Assembly: GCA_016709305.1 (NCBI GenBank)
Contig: JADJNA010000033.1
Span: 1 to 47,302 of the forward strand
Length of the DNA stretch: 47,302 nucleotides
From: Candidatus Villigracilis saccharophilus
Lineage (GTDB): Bacteria; Chloroflexota; Anaerolineae; Anaerolineales; Villigracilaceae
Reading direction: 5' to 3'
Shown: positions 16,330 to 24,650 of the stretch, in pieces
How the letters are laid out: every line of letters starts with the position of its first letter
Numbering within the stretch: position 1 is the first letter of the stretch
Program-made: the position numbers and the translations under genes
The notes under the pieces: generated by a model
Database searches by the model: none
Seen by the model: only the letters and a program-made list of their open reading frames with translations
What the model was told of the DNA's origin: nothing

Positions 16330-17607
16330 TTACACTTTTTCATACGGACGGGCGGCGAGGTCTTTCACGACATATTGTTTGGCTTGCTGCCTCCAACCGA
16401 TGCCGCCAAAAAGTTTATACAACCAGTTGGGGATGAATGGCTTGGCAAAAATATCACGTGCTTGCTGTGAAATTGGTTTACCAAGCGCAAGAGATGTCGC
16501 GGCCAGTTCGAGGCTTTTCTTAAGTGGCAGGGCGCGTCCATCCATTTCGTTGAGCGGCACACCGTGAACAAGTCCTTCGCCGCCACCAAGAGATAAAGAG
16601 TCAAGCCAGGTCATGCCAGCCTCTTTTGCGAATTGTTCACAGATGGCAAGCGCTGTGTCGTTATGTTTGGCTTCAGGAAAACCACAATTCGCGATCGCGG
16701 CAAAACTTTGTGCGACTTTCACGCTTGCGCGATGTGCAGCAATTTTTTCCAGCGCGGCAATGACGGGCGCGGGCAGGCTATCGACGTACAAAGGAAATGC
16801 CAGAACGATGAGGTCGGCTTGGTCCAGCTTTTCCAACATGAGGCGAGTCCGTTCTGCGGAATTGAACGAGGTGTACACCTGAAGGATTTCGGTCTCAACA
16901 CCGCGTGCGTTCAGCTGCTCCATAAGGTAGCCGCCCAGCGAAGCGGATGTGCTTTTTTTCGTGCGCGGACTTCCCACAAGCAAGGCTGCACGGCGGATGG
17001 GAGAAACATCAGCGGAGGAAATTTTTGTTTTGGAAAGAGCAGGCACGGGTGAGGATGAGGCGCTCTTTATTTCATCCAGCCAGCCTTGAATTTGAGCATC
17101 CAAATTTGCCTCGTTATTTACCAATCCCGTGACAGAAGTAGATGCGTACATGTTGATGGCGTTTCGGCGAACAAGCTGACCAAAAACCGCTTCAGACTGC
17201 GCGTTGGGCTGATCCATCCATCCGATAGTGAGGACATCGGGGTAGTTTTGGTAGCGTGGCTGATGATGGATCTCGCCATCGATGGTGGCAAAGAAGGGGG
17301 AAATATTTTGGATCTGATGATCGACCATGCGCTTGAGCGCAGAGGAATATCCACCGAAGGTGACGGGCGTGAGATAGATGACTAGATCGCTTTGCATGAT
17401 CTTTTCAGCAATGATGCGGTTGTCATCGTTGGTGTTGCACATGCCGGGGCTGCGCACCCAGCAGAAGAAATCACCTGCGCAATTGCCGATCTTCTGTTCG
17501 CACAAAACAAGCGTTTCTACATTTGAAAGCTGGACCTGCAATGACATCTTGACCTTTGCAGATGTCGGGTCGTTCGGTTGAGAACCATCGAGAATGAGTG
17601 TTTTCAT
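16330..17607 (-). CDS. Double-domain flavodoxin-fold NAD(P)H oxidoreductase
   Basis: 425 residues holding two flavodoxin-like domains. The first (about 1-195) begins MKTLILDGSQPND and has a Cys-rich loop IGNCAGDFFCWVRSPGMC near 40-58, as in iron-sulfur-flavoprotein/multimeric flavodoxin relatives. The second (about 205-375) begins RRAALLVGSPRTKKSTSASLG, a typical FMN phosphate-binding loop, followed by ADLIVLAFPLYVDSLPAPV. Both domains are of the NADPH-dependent FMN reductase type. It is the gene immediately behind tetR, with a 17-nt palindrome in front, so it is likely the first target of that regulator. The substrate is unknown. Confidence 0.82.
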   Translation of the reverse strand: MKTLILDGSQPNDPTSAKVKMSLQVQLSNVETLVLCEQKIGNCAGDFFCWVRSPGMCNTNDDNRIIAEKIMQSDLVIYLTPVTFGGYSSALKRMVDHQIQNISPFFATIDGEIHHQPRYQNYPDVLTIGWMDQPNAQSEAVFGQLVRRNAINMYASTSVTGLVNNEANLDAQIQGWLDEIKSASSSPVPALSKTKISSADVSPIRRAALLVGSPRTKKSTSASLGGYLMEQLNARGVETEILQVYTSFNSAERTRLMLEKLDQADLIVLAFPLYVDSLPAPVIAALEKIAAHRASVKVAQSFAAIANCGFPEAKHNDTALAICEQFAKEAGMTWLDSLSLGGGEGLVHGVPLNEMDGRALPLKKSLELAATSLALGKPISQQARDIFAKPFIPNWLYKLFGGIGWRQQAKQYVVKDLAARPYEKV

Positions 17608-17643
17608 GTTTCACCTTAATTTGGCAGCATTTGAGCACCAGAT

Positions 17644-17660
17644 GTGATGTGCCACATCAC
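17644..17660. promoter_or_regulatory. Palindrome upstream of the flavodoxin gene
   Basis: GTGATGTG-C-CACATCAC, a perfect 8-1-8 inverted repeat 37 bp before the flavodoxin start and 35 bp after the tetR stop. It fits a dimeric-regulator site, but its sequence differs from the TetR operator at 18399-18418, so a different protein may bind. Confidence 0.45.
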
Positions 17661-17694
17661 CTGGGTTGAATATGTTGGATAACGATGTCAGATA

Positions 17695-18378
17695 TTACAG
17701 GTATTGACTTAGGATATTTTTGATCTCACGGCGGAAGAGCTCGCCAAAATCAGTGATGACCGGAGGGACGTGATGACCGATCTCGAGCATGACCAAACCA
17801 TGCACACGGCTCCAGATAACAGCGGTCAGGTATAGCGCTTCGACATCGGCATTACCGCCGTAATTTTTCCACGCATCGAGCATGGACTCGAGCTCGGGCG
17901 TGAGTGGAGACAGGCGCTCCAGCTTCAATTTCTTTGACGAATACAAGGCCTGCAATGTATTGGTCAATGGGACAATGGCGCAAGCTGCGGCAGGCATGGT
18001 GATATTTTCGGGAGCAACATAGTTCGGGATGGGCGTGCCGAAGATCAAAAGATAACGCTGAGGATAAGTAATCGCCCATTCACGGTAGGCAAGCCCGAGC
18101 GCAGAAAGACGTGCTTTTTGATCGTCCATGGGCAGCGCGTCAATCGCGGCTTGCTGGGACTCCCCCAGCGAGGTGTAGGCATCCACGATCAGAGCTGTGA
18201 CGAGCGCATCACGGTCAGGGTGGTAGTTGTAGATGGCTGGCGCTGTAATGCCTAATTCACGGGCAATGGAACGCAAGGACAGGGTCGCAGCACCTGTCTC
18301 GGCGATCTGCTTCCAGGCTGTCTCTTTGATGGCTTCCTGTAAATTGGGTTTTTGTTTCTTGAGTGTCGGTCTGACCAT
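17695..18378 (-). CDS. TetR-family transcriptional regulator
   Basis: 227 residues. The N-terminal helix-turn-helix is clear: LSLRSIARELGITAPAIYNYHPDRDALV. The C-terminal ligand-binding part contains YLLIFGTPIPNYVAPEN, typical of the TetR_C (WHG) subgroup. CAGGAG lies before the ATG at 18378. Its own promoter carries a perfect inverted repeat over the -10 box, which indicates autorepression. It heads a run of minus-strand genes (flavodoxin, ABM-like, membrane proteins, alpha/beta hydrolase) that it probably controls in response to a small molecule. Confidence 0.93.
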   Translation of the reverse strand: MVRPTLKKQKPNLQEAIKETAWKQIAETGAATLSLRSIARELGITAPAIYNYHPDRDALVTALIVDAYTSLGESQQAAIDALPMDDQKARLSALGLAYREWAITYPQRYLLIFGTPIPNYVAPENITMPAAACAIVPLTNTLQALYSSKKLKLERLSPLTPELESMLDAWKNYGGNADVEALYLTAVIWSRVHGLVMLEIGHHVPPVITDFGELFRREIKNILSQYL

Positions 18379-18398
18379 TTCTGCTCCTGATTTACTTT

Positions 18399-18435
18399 AC
18401 ACTGTAAATATACAGTGTTTATTTATTGTTGTCAA
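18399..18435 (-). promoter_or_regulatory. tetR promoter with overlapping operator
   Basis: On the minus strand TTGACA (18430-18435) and TATATT (18407-18412) are separated by exactly 17 bp. The perfect inverted repeat ACACTGTA-AATA-TACAGTGT (18399-18418) covers the -10 box. This is the expected arrangement for a TetR protein repressing its own gene. Confidence 0.85.
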
Positions 18436-18472
18436 GGGGAAAAAAGGCCACGTTGTCAGCGTGACCTGCAAA

Positions 18473-19324
18473 TTAAAAAACAGCTTTTATCGCGATCCAC
18501 TCCCCTGGTTGTTTGGGGTGTTCTGCCATTTTCACAATTTCATTCTCCAACAGCTTATTCAGCACCTTCTTCATTATTTCATTTCCCCATCCAAACAATT
18601 TATTCACATCACGCAGCTGCGCCGCGCCAACCATGTCAAAATACAGTTCCAGCAATTTTGCACGCGCCTGTGATTCTTTGATCACTCGCGCCTGTTCGGA
18701 AAGATCGGGATAATGGCGTGCAACAATTTCGTAGATGTGAGAATAATTCCATGCGCCTGCCTGCGCCACACCGACGGGCAGAATCTTGAAGTCTCGCTGC
18801 AGTTGCTCCAATGCTTTATTGAATTCAGAATCTTTTGCGTTGGATAATTTTGCTTTCTTGCGCAGATCCAAAGTATTTAACGCACCGTTTTCAAGCAGCG
18901 TCTCATAAACTTGTTTTGATGCCTGTGTTAATCGTCCTTCGTGATAAGCAATGAGATAATCTTCTTCAGGAGAACCATAATTTTCTGAAAGCGCATAAAA
19001 ATACGGCGCGATCTCCAAAGAGATCATCGTCGCTTTACCGCGTAATATTTTTCCGTAATACCATATCTTTTTATCCAGCGCGCCATCCTTCCAGCCCCAG
19101 GTGATGTGACCAGGGTCATCGTGTTTGTCGGCCACAGGTCTGTCACCAGCGACGGCTGTCCACAGTGAAGGCAGGTCAATGCCTTTGATGGGCCAAAAGT
19201 AAGTGAAGCCGCGTTTGTTGACGAAGGTCAATGCCTGAGCTGGAGACGAAAGCCTTTTGGCGGGAGGCAGGCCAAAGGTCCGCTGGCGATGCGATTGCAG
19301 TTTCATTAAATTTATCTGAGTCAT
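18473..19324 (-). CDS. Winged-helix-type protein, possibly AlkZ/YcaQ-related
   Basis: 283 residues, soluble. The N-terminal third has FVNKRGFTYFWPIKGIDLPSL and GHITWGWKDGALDKKIWYYGK. The middle (about 125-200) has QVYETLLENGALNTLDLRKKAKLS, which looks like a winged helix-turn-helix. The layout recalls AlkZ/YcaQ-type DNA glycosylase relatives, but I see no decisive catalytic motif, so the call is tentative. It is divergent from pgl across only 43 bp, so the two promoters must overlap. Confidence 0.6.
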   Translation of the reverse strand: MTQINLMKLQSHRQRTFGLPPAKRLSSPAQALTFVNKRGFTYFWPIKGIDLPSLWTAVAGDRPVADKHDDPGHITWGWKDGALDKKIWYYGKILRGKATMISLEIAPYFYALSENYGSPEEDYLIAYHEGRLTQASKQVYETLLENGALNTLDLRKKAKLSNAKDSEFNKALEQLQRDFKILPVGVAQAGAWNYSHIYEIVARHYPDLSEQARVIKESQARAKLLELYFDMVGAAQLRDVNKLFGWGNEIMKKVLNKLLENEIVKMAEHPKQPGEWIAIKAVF

Positions 19325-19367
19325 TTGTCAAATTTTAATCCATGTAGGATACAATCAGCAATACGAA

Positions 19368-20087
19368 ATGATCAAAAAATTTAAAGACATCAGCGAATTA
19401 AGTCAGTACGCGGCACGTTCATTTATTGAGATCGCAAAAAAATCAATTGAAGAACGGGGGTGTTTTTTTGCCTCACTTTCAGGCGGGGGCACACCCATGC
19501 GGCTTTATGAATTATTGGGTAATCAATTTCAAAATGAAGTTGATTGGCGGCTGGTCCATTTCTTTTGGGGAGACGAACGCTGTGTACCTGTGGATGACCC
19601 AGGCAACAGTTATGGGCAAACCAAAAAAGTTTTCTTTGACAGGATCCACATCCCCGCTGAAAACATTCATCGCGTCTTTTCGGAACTGGAACCTGATTCT
19701 GCCGCGAAAGAGTATGCCAACACTTTGAAAGCCTTCTCCGAACCGCCCCTCGATTGGCCGCGCTTTGACCTGGCATTACTCGGCATGGGCGACGATGGAC
19801 ACACGGTCTCATTGTTTCCTGGCTCACCTGTAGACGTGGATTCGCCCACATTGGCAGTAACTGCAAATTATCAGGGACGCCCAGCCAATCGCGTGACATT
19901 AACTCAAAATGTTTTGAACAGTAGTAGAAATTTATTCTTCTTAGTGACTGGCAAAGCCAAGGCTGTAATGCTAAACAGAGTGCTAAGCGATGTATATACA
20001 CCAGCGGAACTTCCCGCCCAGCGCATCGCACCCGTAGATGGGAATTTGATCTGGCTCATCGATGAAGAAGCAGGAAGTCTTTTATAA
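19368..20087 (+). CDS. pgl: 6-phosphogluconolactonase
   Basis: 239 residues. It hydrolyses 6-phosphogluconolactone, step two of the oxidative pentose phosphate pathway. Diagnostic motifs are present: LSGGGTPMRLYELL, FFWGDERCVPVDDPGNSYG and LLGMGDDGHTVSLFPG. The length is normal for the DevB/Pgl type. It is the first gene of the cluster pgl-gnd-zwf, so all three oxidative-branch enzymes are encoded together. Confidence 0.95.
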   Translation: MIKKFKDISELSQYAARSFIEIAKKSIEERGCFFASLSGGGTPMRLYELLGNQFQNEVDWRLVHFFWGDERCVPVDDPGNSYGQTKKVFFDRIHIPAENIHRVFSELEPDSAAKEYANTLKAFSEPPLDWPRFDLALLGMGDDGHTVSLFPGSPVDVDSPTLAVTANYQGRPANRVTLTQNVLNSSRNLFFLVTGKAKAVMLNRVLSDVYTPAELPAQRIAPVDGNLIWLIDEEAGSLL

Positions 20088-20196
20088 TTAAATTATTAAC
20101 TCCGTGGTTTCGATACGCCGTTCGCCGTAAAGCGGCTCGCGTCTATTCAACCACCAGATTAAACAGATAACATAAAACACCAAAGGAGTTTTACAA
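20088..20196. repeat. Dispersed hairpin repeat between pgl and gnd
   Basis: The stretch from 20103 reads TGGTTTCGATACGC, then an inner GCCG...CGGC, then CAACCACCA, so the outer arms TGGTT/AACCA pair. It resembles the common intergenic repeats of this group of bacteria. A ribosome site (AAAGGAG) for gnd follows at about 20182. Confidence 0.5.
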
Positions 20197-21108
20197 ATGG
20201 AATTAGCATTGATCGGTTTGGGAAAAATGGGATTGAACATGGCCACACGTTTAGTGCGCGGTGGTCATAAAGTAGTAGGGTACGCCCGTACAAAAGAAAG
20301 CGTGGAAGCCGCGATCGAGAACGGTGCGGAAGGCGCATCTTCTCTGGAAGATGCTATTGGAAAATTAACCTCTTCACCGAAGGTTGTTTGGGTGATGGTT
20401 CCTTCTGGCAAGATCACTACAGAAACAATTGAAAAAGCCGCATCCTTATTAAACAAAGGCGACATCATTATCGATGGTGGAAACTCCAACTATAAAGAGA
20501 CTGTCGCTCATGCTTCCATGCTCGAAGCCAAAGGCATTGACTTTGTGGATTGCGGCACCAGCGGCGGTATCTGGGGACTCACCGAAGGTTATAGCCTGAT
20601 GATCGGCGGCAAGGAAGAGATTACCGCAAAACTTAATCCTATTTTTGAAACCCTCGCCCCCGGCAAGGAAACTGGTTGGGGACGTGTCGGTCCGCATGGA
20701 GCAGGTCATTACGTGAAGATGGTTCACAACGGAATCGAATACGGCATGATGCAAGCATTTGCCGAAGGCTTTGGTATTCTGAAGGCGAAAAAGGAATTCG
20801 GTCTGGACCTCTCACAGATCTCACACATATGGCAGAACGGAAGTGTTGTCCGCTCGTGGCTGCTTGACCTGGCAGCCAATGCCCTCGACGAAGATACCGA
20901 ACTAAAAGACATCAAACCATGGGTCGCAGATTCTGGCGAAGGCCGCTGGACCGTCTTCGAATCAATCGATCTCGATGTCCCCGCACCGATCATTACTCTC
21001 GCGCTTCAAATGCGCTTCGCCAGCCGTGATGAGGAGAATTATCCCGCGCGCATGTTAGCGGCGCTACGTAATCAATTTGGCGGCCACGCTATCAAAAAGG
21101 CCGAGTAA
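20197..21108 (+). CDS. gnd: 6-phosphogluconate dehydrogenase (decarboxylating), short type
   Basis: 303 residues, the short class (YqeC/GntZ-like) rather than the ~470-residue class. The Rossmann motif LIGLGKMGLNMATRLVRGGHKV is at the N-terminus, IDGGNSNYKET holds the substrate-binding region, and GHYVKMVHNGIEYGMMQ contains the catalytic Lys. It oxidises 6-phosphogluconate to ribulose 5-phosphate and CO2. Short-type enzymes often prefer NAD+, which is family knowledge and not shown here. The gene lies between pgl and zwf. Confidence 0.95.
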   Translation: MELALIGLGKMGLNMATRLVRGGHKVVGYARTKESVEAAIENGAEGASSLEDAIGKLTSSPKVVWVMVPSGKITTETIEKAASLLNKGDIIIDGGNSNYKETVAHASMLEAKGIDFVDCGTSGGIWGLTEGYSLMIGGKEEITAKLNPIFETLAPGKETGWGRVGPHGAGHYVKMVHNGIEYGMMQAFAEGFGILKAKKEFGLDLSQISHIWQNGSVVRSWLLDLAANALDEDTELKDIKPWVADSGEGRWTVFESIDLDVPAPIITLALQMRFASRDEENYPARMLAALRNQFGGHAIKKAE

Positions 21109-21117
21109 AAGAATTTA

Positions 21118-21176
21118 ACCACAGAGTGCACAGAGATTTTATTGGTCTTCTCCGCGTACTTTGTGATCTCTGTGGT
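21118..21176. repeat. Inverted dispersed repeat between gnd and zwf
   Basis: Arms ACCACAGAG (21118-21126) and CTCTGTGGT (21168-21176) form a perfect 9-bp stem, with further pairing of GCACAGAGAT and ATCTCTGTG inside. Elements of this ACCACAGAG type recur in many bacterial genomes. It could act as a processing or attenuation hairpin inside the pgl-gnd-zwf transcript. Confidence 0.65.
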
Positions 21177-21187
21177 AAAGGCGTTTC

Positions 21188-22666
21188 ATGAATAATTTAC
21201 CCAATAATGGTTTATTGACAACGATCATCATCTTCGGCGCATCGGGTGATCTGACACAGCGCAAGCTGATCCCTTCGCTGTTTAATTTATTCCGCAAACG
21301 CCGCACTCCAAAAAGATTCCAAATCGTCGGCTTTGGCGGCACGGCCTTTACCGATGAGCAATTCCGCGAACATTTATACAAAGGCATGAAAGATCACGCA
21401 GGCTATGAATTCACCGATGAAGAGTGGACTGTCTTCGCACCCAATCTGCATTATCTTTCTGGCAAATACACCGAAGCAAGTGATTTTCAAAAACTGGCCG
21501 ATACGCTCACACTTTTTGAAAATGGCGAAGCAAATCGCCTTTTTTACATGGCACTCCCTCCGACGCTGTTTCCCACCATCATTGACAATCTGGATGCGTC
21601 AGGCCAACTGCACGAGAATGGAGCATGGCGGCGCGTGGTGCTTGAAAAACCATTCGGCACAGATCTGGCGTCAGCGATCACTTTGAATAAACAAGTCCAC
21701 AAAGCGCTCAACGAAAACCAGATATATCGTATTGACCATTATCTCGGCAAGGAAACTGTGCAGAATATTTTGTTCACGCGCTTTGCCAACACCATTTTTG
21801 AACCGATCTGGAACCGCACCTATATTGACCATGTACAAATCACCGTAGCAGAGAAGGTTGGTCTTGAACACCGCGCAGGTTTTTATGACAGCGTCGGCGT
21901 GCTGCGCGACATGTTCCAGAATCATCTTTTGCAATTGCTCACGCTTGTTGCCATGGAACCGCCTGCATCGTTCAGCGCAAGTCACCTGCGGAACGAAAAA
22001 GTAAAAGTTCTCAGCGCTGTTCAGCCTATGACTCCCGAACAGGTATCAGCGAATACAGTTCGCGGACAATATAAAGGCTATCGCAGCGAAGATCAGGTCA
22101 ATCCGAATTCCGTCACACCCACCTATGCGGCACTCCGTCTGTACATCAACAATTGGCGCTGGAAAGGTGTGCCCTTTTATTTGCGCTCTGGAAAAAATCT
22201 CGCAGAGAAGCAATCACAGATCATCATTCAATTCAAAGAACCGCCGCTTGCCATGTTCCCGATGCAGACTATGAAGCCGAACATGCTCGTGCTCTACCTG
22301 CAGCCCGATGAAGGCTTGCACGTGCGTTTTGAAGCCAAGGCACCCGATACCGTTTCTGAAACCCGCTCGGTGGATATGGAATTTCATTATTCAGAAGCAT
22401 TTGGTGAAACTGCAATTCCCGAATCTTATGAACGTCTCCTGCTCGATGCCATTCAAGGGGATGCCTCGCTCTTCACCCGCGCAGACGAAGTGGAAACTGC
22501 CTGGTCGCTGATCGATCCGATTTTACAGACATGGGAAACGCATCAGACTCCGTCGTTAGCTGGTTATAAACCCGGTAGCTGGGGTCCCACTGAGGCATAC
22601 GACCTGCTCGCCCGCGATGGGCGACGCTGGCTCAACGCTGAAGCCAGCATGATGCTGGAAAAATAA
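21188..22666 (+). CDS. zwf: Glucose-6-phosphate 1-dehydrogenase
   Basis: 492 residues, full length. FGASGDLTQRKLIPSLFNLF is the coenzyme-binding motif, VLEKPFGTDLASA is conserved, and RIDHYLGKETVQNI holds the active-site signature. It catalyses the first committed step of the oxidative pentose phosphate pathway, making 6-phosphogluconolactone and NADPH. It completes the local set with pgl and gnd. A conserved hypothetical gene starts 6 bp after its stop codon and may be co-transcribed. Confidence 0.96.
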   Translation: MNNLPNNGLLTTIIIFGASGDLTQRKLIPSLFNLFRKRRTPKRFQIVGFGGTAFTDEQFREHLYKGMKDHAGYEFTDEEWTVFAPNLHYLSGKYTEASDFQKLADTLTLFENGEANRLFYMALPPTLFPTIIDNLDASGQLHENGAWRRVVLEKPFGTDLASAITLNKQVHKALNENQIYRIDHYLGKETVQNILFTRFANTIFEPIWNRTYIDHVQITVAEKVGLEHRAGFYDSVGVLRDMFQNHLLQLLTLVAMEPPASFSASHLRNEKVKVLSAVQPMTPEQVSANTVRGQYKGYRSEDQVNPNSVTPTYAALRLYINNWRWKGVPFYLRSGKNLAEKQSQIIIQFKEPPLAMFPMQTMKPNMLVLYLQPDEGLHVRFEAKAPDTVSETRSVDMEFHYSEAFGETAIPESYERLLLDAIQGDASLFTRADEVETAWSLIDPILQTWETHQTPSLAGYKPGSWGPTEAYDLLARDGRRWLNAEASMMLEK

Positions 22667-22672
22667 ATCCCG

Positions 22673-23371
22673 ATGAATTCACCCGCCCGTTTCCAAACCT
22701 TGCTTCCCAAAAAGGTTCAGGAAAAAATCAAGAAGATAAAGACACCTTTCGATGTGCAGGAGTTTTTATTTTCCATGCCGTACAACGCTGAGGAGCGGGA
22801 TCGCTCTCCATTGAACGTTATTTTGGATCAGCAATGTCACTGCCTCGATGGCGGATTCCTGGCGGCCATCCTTTTATGGAAGCTGGGATTCAAACCGCTC
22901 GTCCTTGACCTGACACCTGCTCCAGGTCTTGATGATGATCATGTCCTTGCATTGTTTCAGATCGAAGGACGCTGGGGCGCGGTGGCAAAATCCAAATTTG
23001 TTCAGCTTGGCTTCCGCGAACCCGTATTCAAGAATATTCGCGAATTGGCAATGAGTTACTTCGAACATTACATGAGCACAGCCAGGCAAAAGACCTTGCG
23101 CGGATACACACGCCCAATGGACCTCTCTACGCTTGACCCAGCCTGGATGTGGGATGAATCCGCTGCGAACCGCTTATACAAAAAATTCTACACACGCAAA
23201 CCGATCGCGTTGATCACAAAGTCAATGGAGAAGCGCTTGAATCCCGTCCGTGAAAAGATATTCGAAGCCGAAACCCTTGGGACGGATATGAGTTGGGTCT
23301 TCGGCAACCGACCGCAGATTAAGCACACATTCTCCACACAATTCCTTCACCGTCACATAATTCCCAGATGA
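22673..23371 (+). CDS. Hypothetical protein, possible transglutaminase-like fold
   Basis: 232 residues, soluble, no signal peptide. The segment LDQQCHCLDGGFLAAILLWKLGFKPLVLD followed by DDHVLALFQIEGRWGAV has the Cys...His arrangement and spacing of transglutaminase/cysteine-protease-like folds (Cys in a helix, His in a strand). This assignment is inference. It sits 6 bp behind zwf and probably shares its transcript. The C-terminal half has no motif I recognise. Confidence 0.75.
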   Translation: MNSPARFQTLLPKKVQEKIKKIKTPFDVQEFLFSMPYNAEERDRSPLNVILDQQCHCLDGGFLAAILLWKLGFKPLVLDLTPAPGLDDDHVLALFQIEGRWGAVAKSKFVQLGFREPVFKNIRELAMSYFEHYMSTARQKTLRGYTRPMDLSTLDPAWMWDESAANRLYKKFYTRKPIALITKSMEKRLNPVREKIFEAETLGTDMSWVFGNRPQIKHTFSTQFLHRHIIPR

Positions 23372-23428
23372 GAAAATATGATCAACAAACTTTCAAAGTT
23401 TGATTCATCTTACAATCTGGAGAATAGA

Positions 23429-23853
23429 ATGAAAAACAAAAAGTGGTTAACGTATACACTCGGATTCGTGCTCACATTGATCGTTCTCGCCGTGGTCGGG
23501 GGCGTTGCGTTCCGCATCGGCGCGATGCAAAATAACACCTTCGCACATCCGATGATGAACGGCGCAGTTCCAGCCTTTGGGCACGGATTTGACGGCGGGC
23601 AAATGCCTAATTTCCATCAGCAGGGTTTCGAAGGCAGAGACTTCCACGATCGCGGATTTGACCGCGGCGGACGCGGCGGTTTCATCTATCCCATCTTCGG
23701 GCTCATAAAACTTGTCGTGCTGGGCGCGTTACTATGGTTTGGGTATAAGCTTGTCAAGAATAGCGGTTGGAGACTCACTCGCGATGCTGCCCCAGCCTCT
23801 GCACCCGCAGCCAGCGAGCCCCCAGCGTGGAAGTTGATGAGAAAAAGGAATAG
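23429..23853 (+). CDS. Small membrane protein with Gly/His/Phe-rich linker; apparent frameshift near the end
   Basis: Starts at the ATG at 23429 (GGAGAAT upstream). One membrane helix (about 8-28) is followed by a His/Gly/Phe-rich stretch with QQGFEGRDFHDRGFDRGG, then a second helix (IFGLIKLVVLGALLWFGYK). The literal frame runs to 23941, through a hairpin terminator. After the C5 run at 23819-23823 the alternative frame reads SVEVDEKKE and stops at 23853, just before that hairpin. I therefore take 23853 as the intended end and the C-run as one base short. It lies ahead of the two-component system and could be a partner of it. Confidence 0.6.
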
Positions 23854-23884
23854 GCGTGGATCAAACCCGTTGAGCAAAAATCAG

Positions 23885-23913
23885 GCATCCGTCTCGTATG
23901 AGGCGGATGCTTT
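23885..23913 (+). terminator. Terminator between the membrane protein and the response regulator
   Basis: 11-bp stem GCATCCGTCTC / GAGGCGGATGC (one G-T pair) with a 4-nt loop, followed by TTT. Its position 31 bp after the stop at 23853 supports the corrected end of the preceding gene. Confidence 0.7.
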
Positions 23914-23965
23914 CCACATATTCCCCTGTCTTATGGCATAATTCCGATTGAAAAAAAGAGTCCCC

Positions 23966-24424
23966 ATGCCGCAAACCATTCTGATCGTTGACGATGAAAA
24001 ACGCCTGGTATCGCTTGTGCAGAGTTATCTCGCGCAGGAAGGCTACCGTGTGCTGACTGCCTACAATGGCAGGGATGCGCTCCCGCTTGCAAAAAAGGAA
24101 AAACCAGATCTGATCATTTTGGATATCATGATGCCCGAAATGAACGGTTATGATTTTATGCGCGCGCATCGTGTTGAAAGCGACACGCCCATTATCATGC
24201 TTACCGCCAAAGTTGAAGACGAGGACAAGGTCATCGGGCTTGAACTGGGCGCGGATGATTATGTGACCAAGCCCTTTAAGCCGCGCGAACTCATGGCGCG
24301 TGTGCGGAATGTTTTGCGCCGCGCGGGCAAATCGGAAGCCACCGCAAAACATTACGCGTTTCGGATATCATGCTCGACCGCGACAGCCGCGAAGTGCAGG
24401 TGCTGGATCGTTCCATTGATTTGA
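23966..24424 (+). CDS. Response regulator, receiver part (frameshifted gene, 5' piece)
   Basis: Receiver domain of an OmpR-type regulator: ILIVDDEKRL (acidic pair D9/D10), phospho-acceptor Asp53 in LILDIMMPEMNG, then LTAK and GADDYVTKPFKPREL with the conserved Lys. After residue ~126 the frame breaks. A single missing A in the run at 24346-24349 shifts the reading, and the remaining ~25 residues (beginning HYAFRISC) are nonsense. Adding one A gives ATAKTLRVSDIMLDRDS and joins the DNA-binding piece. The start at 23966 gives MPQTILIV. Confidence 0.85.
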   Translation: MPQTILIVDDEKRLVSLVQSYLAQEGYRVLTAYNGRDALPLAKKEKPDLIILDIMMPEMNGYDFMRAHRVESDTPIIMLTAKVEDEDKVIGLELGADDYVTKPFKPRELMARVRNVLRRAGKSEATAKHYAFRISCSTATAAKCRCWIVPLI

Positions 24425-24648
24425 CCCCTTCAGAATTTGATTTGCTGGCCGCGCTCATGTCCACACCGGGACGGGTGTATTCGCGACTCGACCTGCTCGA
24501 TGTGATCCAGGGTGTGCGCTATGAAGGCTACGAGCGCACGATAGACACACACATAAAGAACTTGCGCGCCAAAATTGAAAGTGATCCGCGCAAACCGCGT
24601 TATATCGAAACCGTGTACGGCGTTGGATACCGCCTCAACAAGGGCTGA
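24370..24648 (+). CDS. Response regulator, winged-helix DNA-binding part (frameshifted gene, 3' piece)
   Basis: OmpR/PhoB-type effector domain: LTPSEFDLLAALMSTPGRVYSR, then ERTIDTHIKNLRAKIESDP and YIETVYGVGYRL. This is the expected C-terminal half of the regulator whose receiver starts at 23966. No ribosome site precedes the ATG at 24370, so it is not an independent gene. The stop lies 2 bp before the histidine kinase start, as in typical coupled pairs. If the frameshift is real rather than an assembly error, the system would be inactive. Confidence 0.85.
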   Translation: MLDRDSREVQVLDRSIDLTPSEFDLLAALMSTPGRVYSRLDLLDVIQGVRYEGYERTIDTHIKNLRAKIESDPRKPRYIETVYGVGYRLNKG

Positions 24649-24650
24649 TC

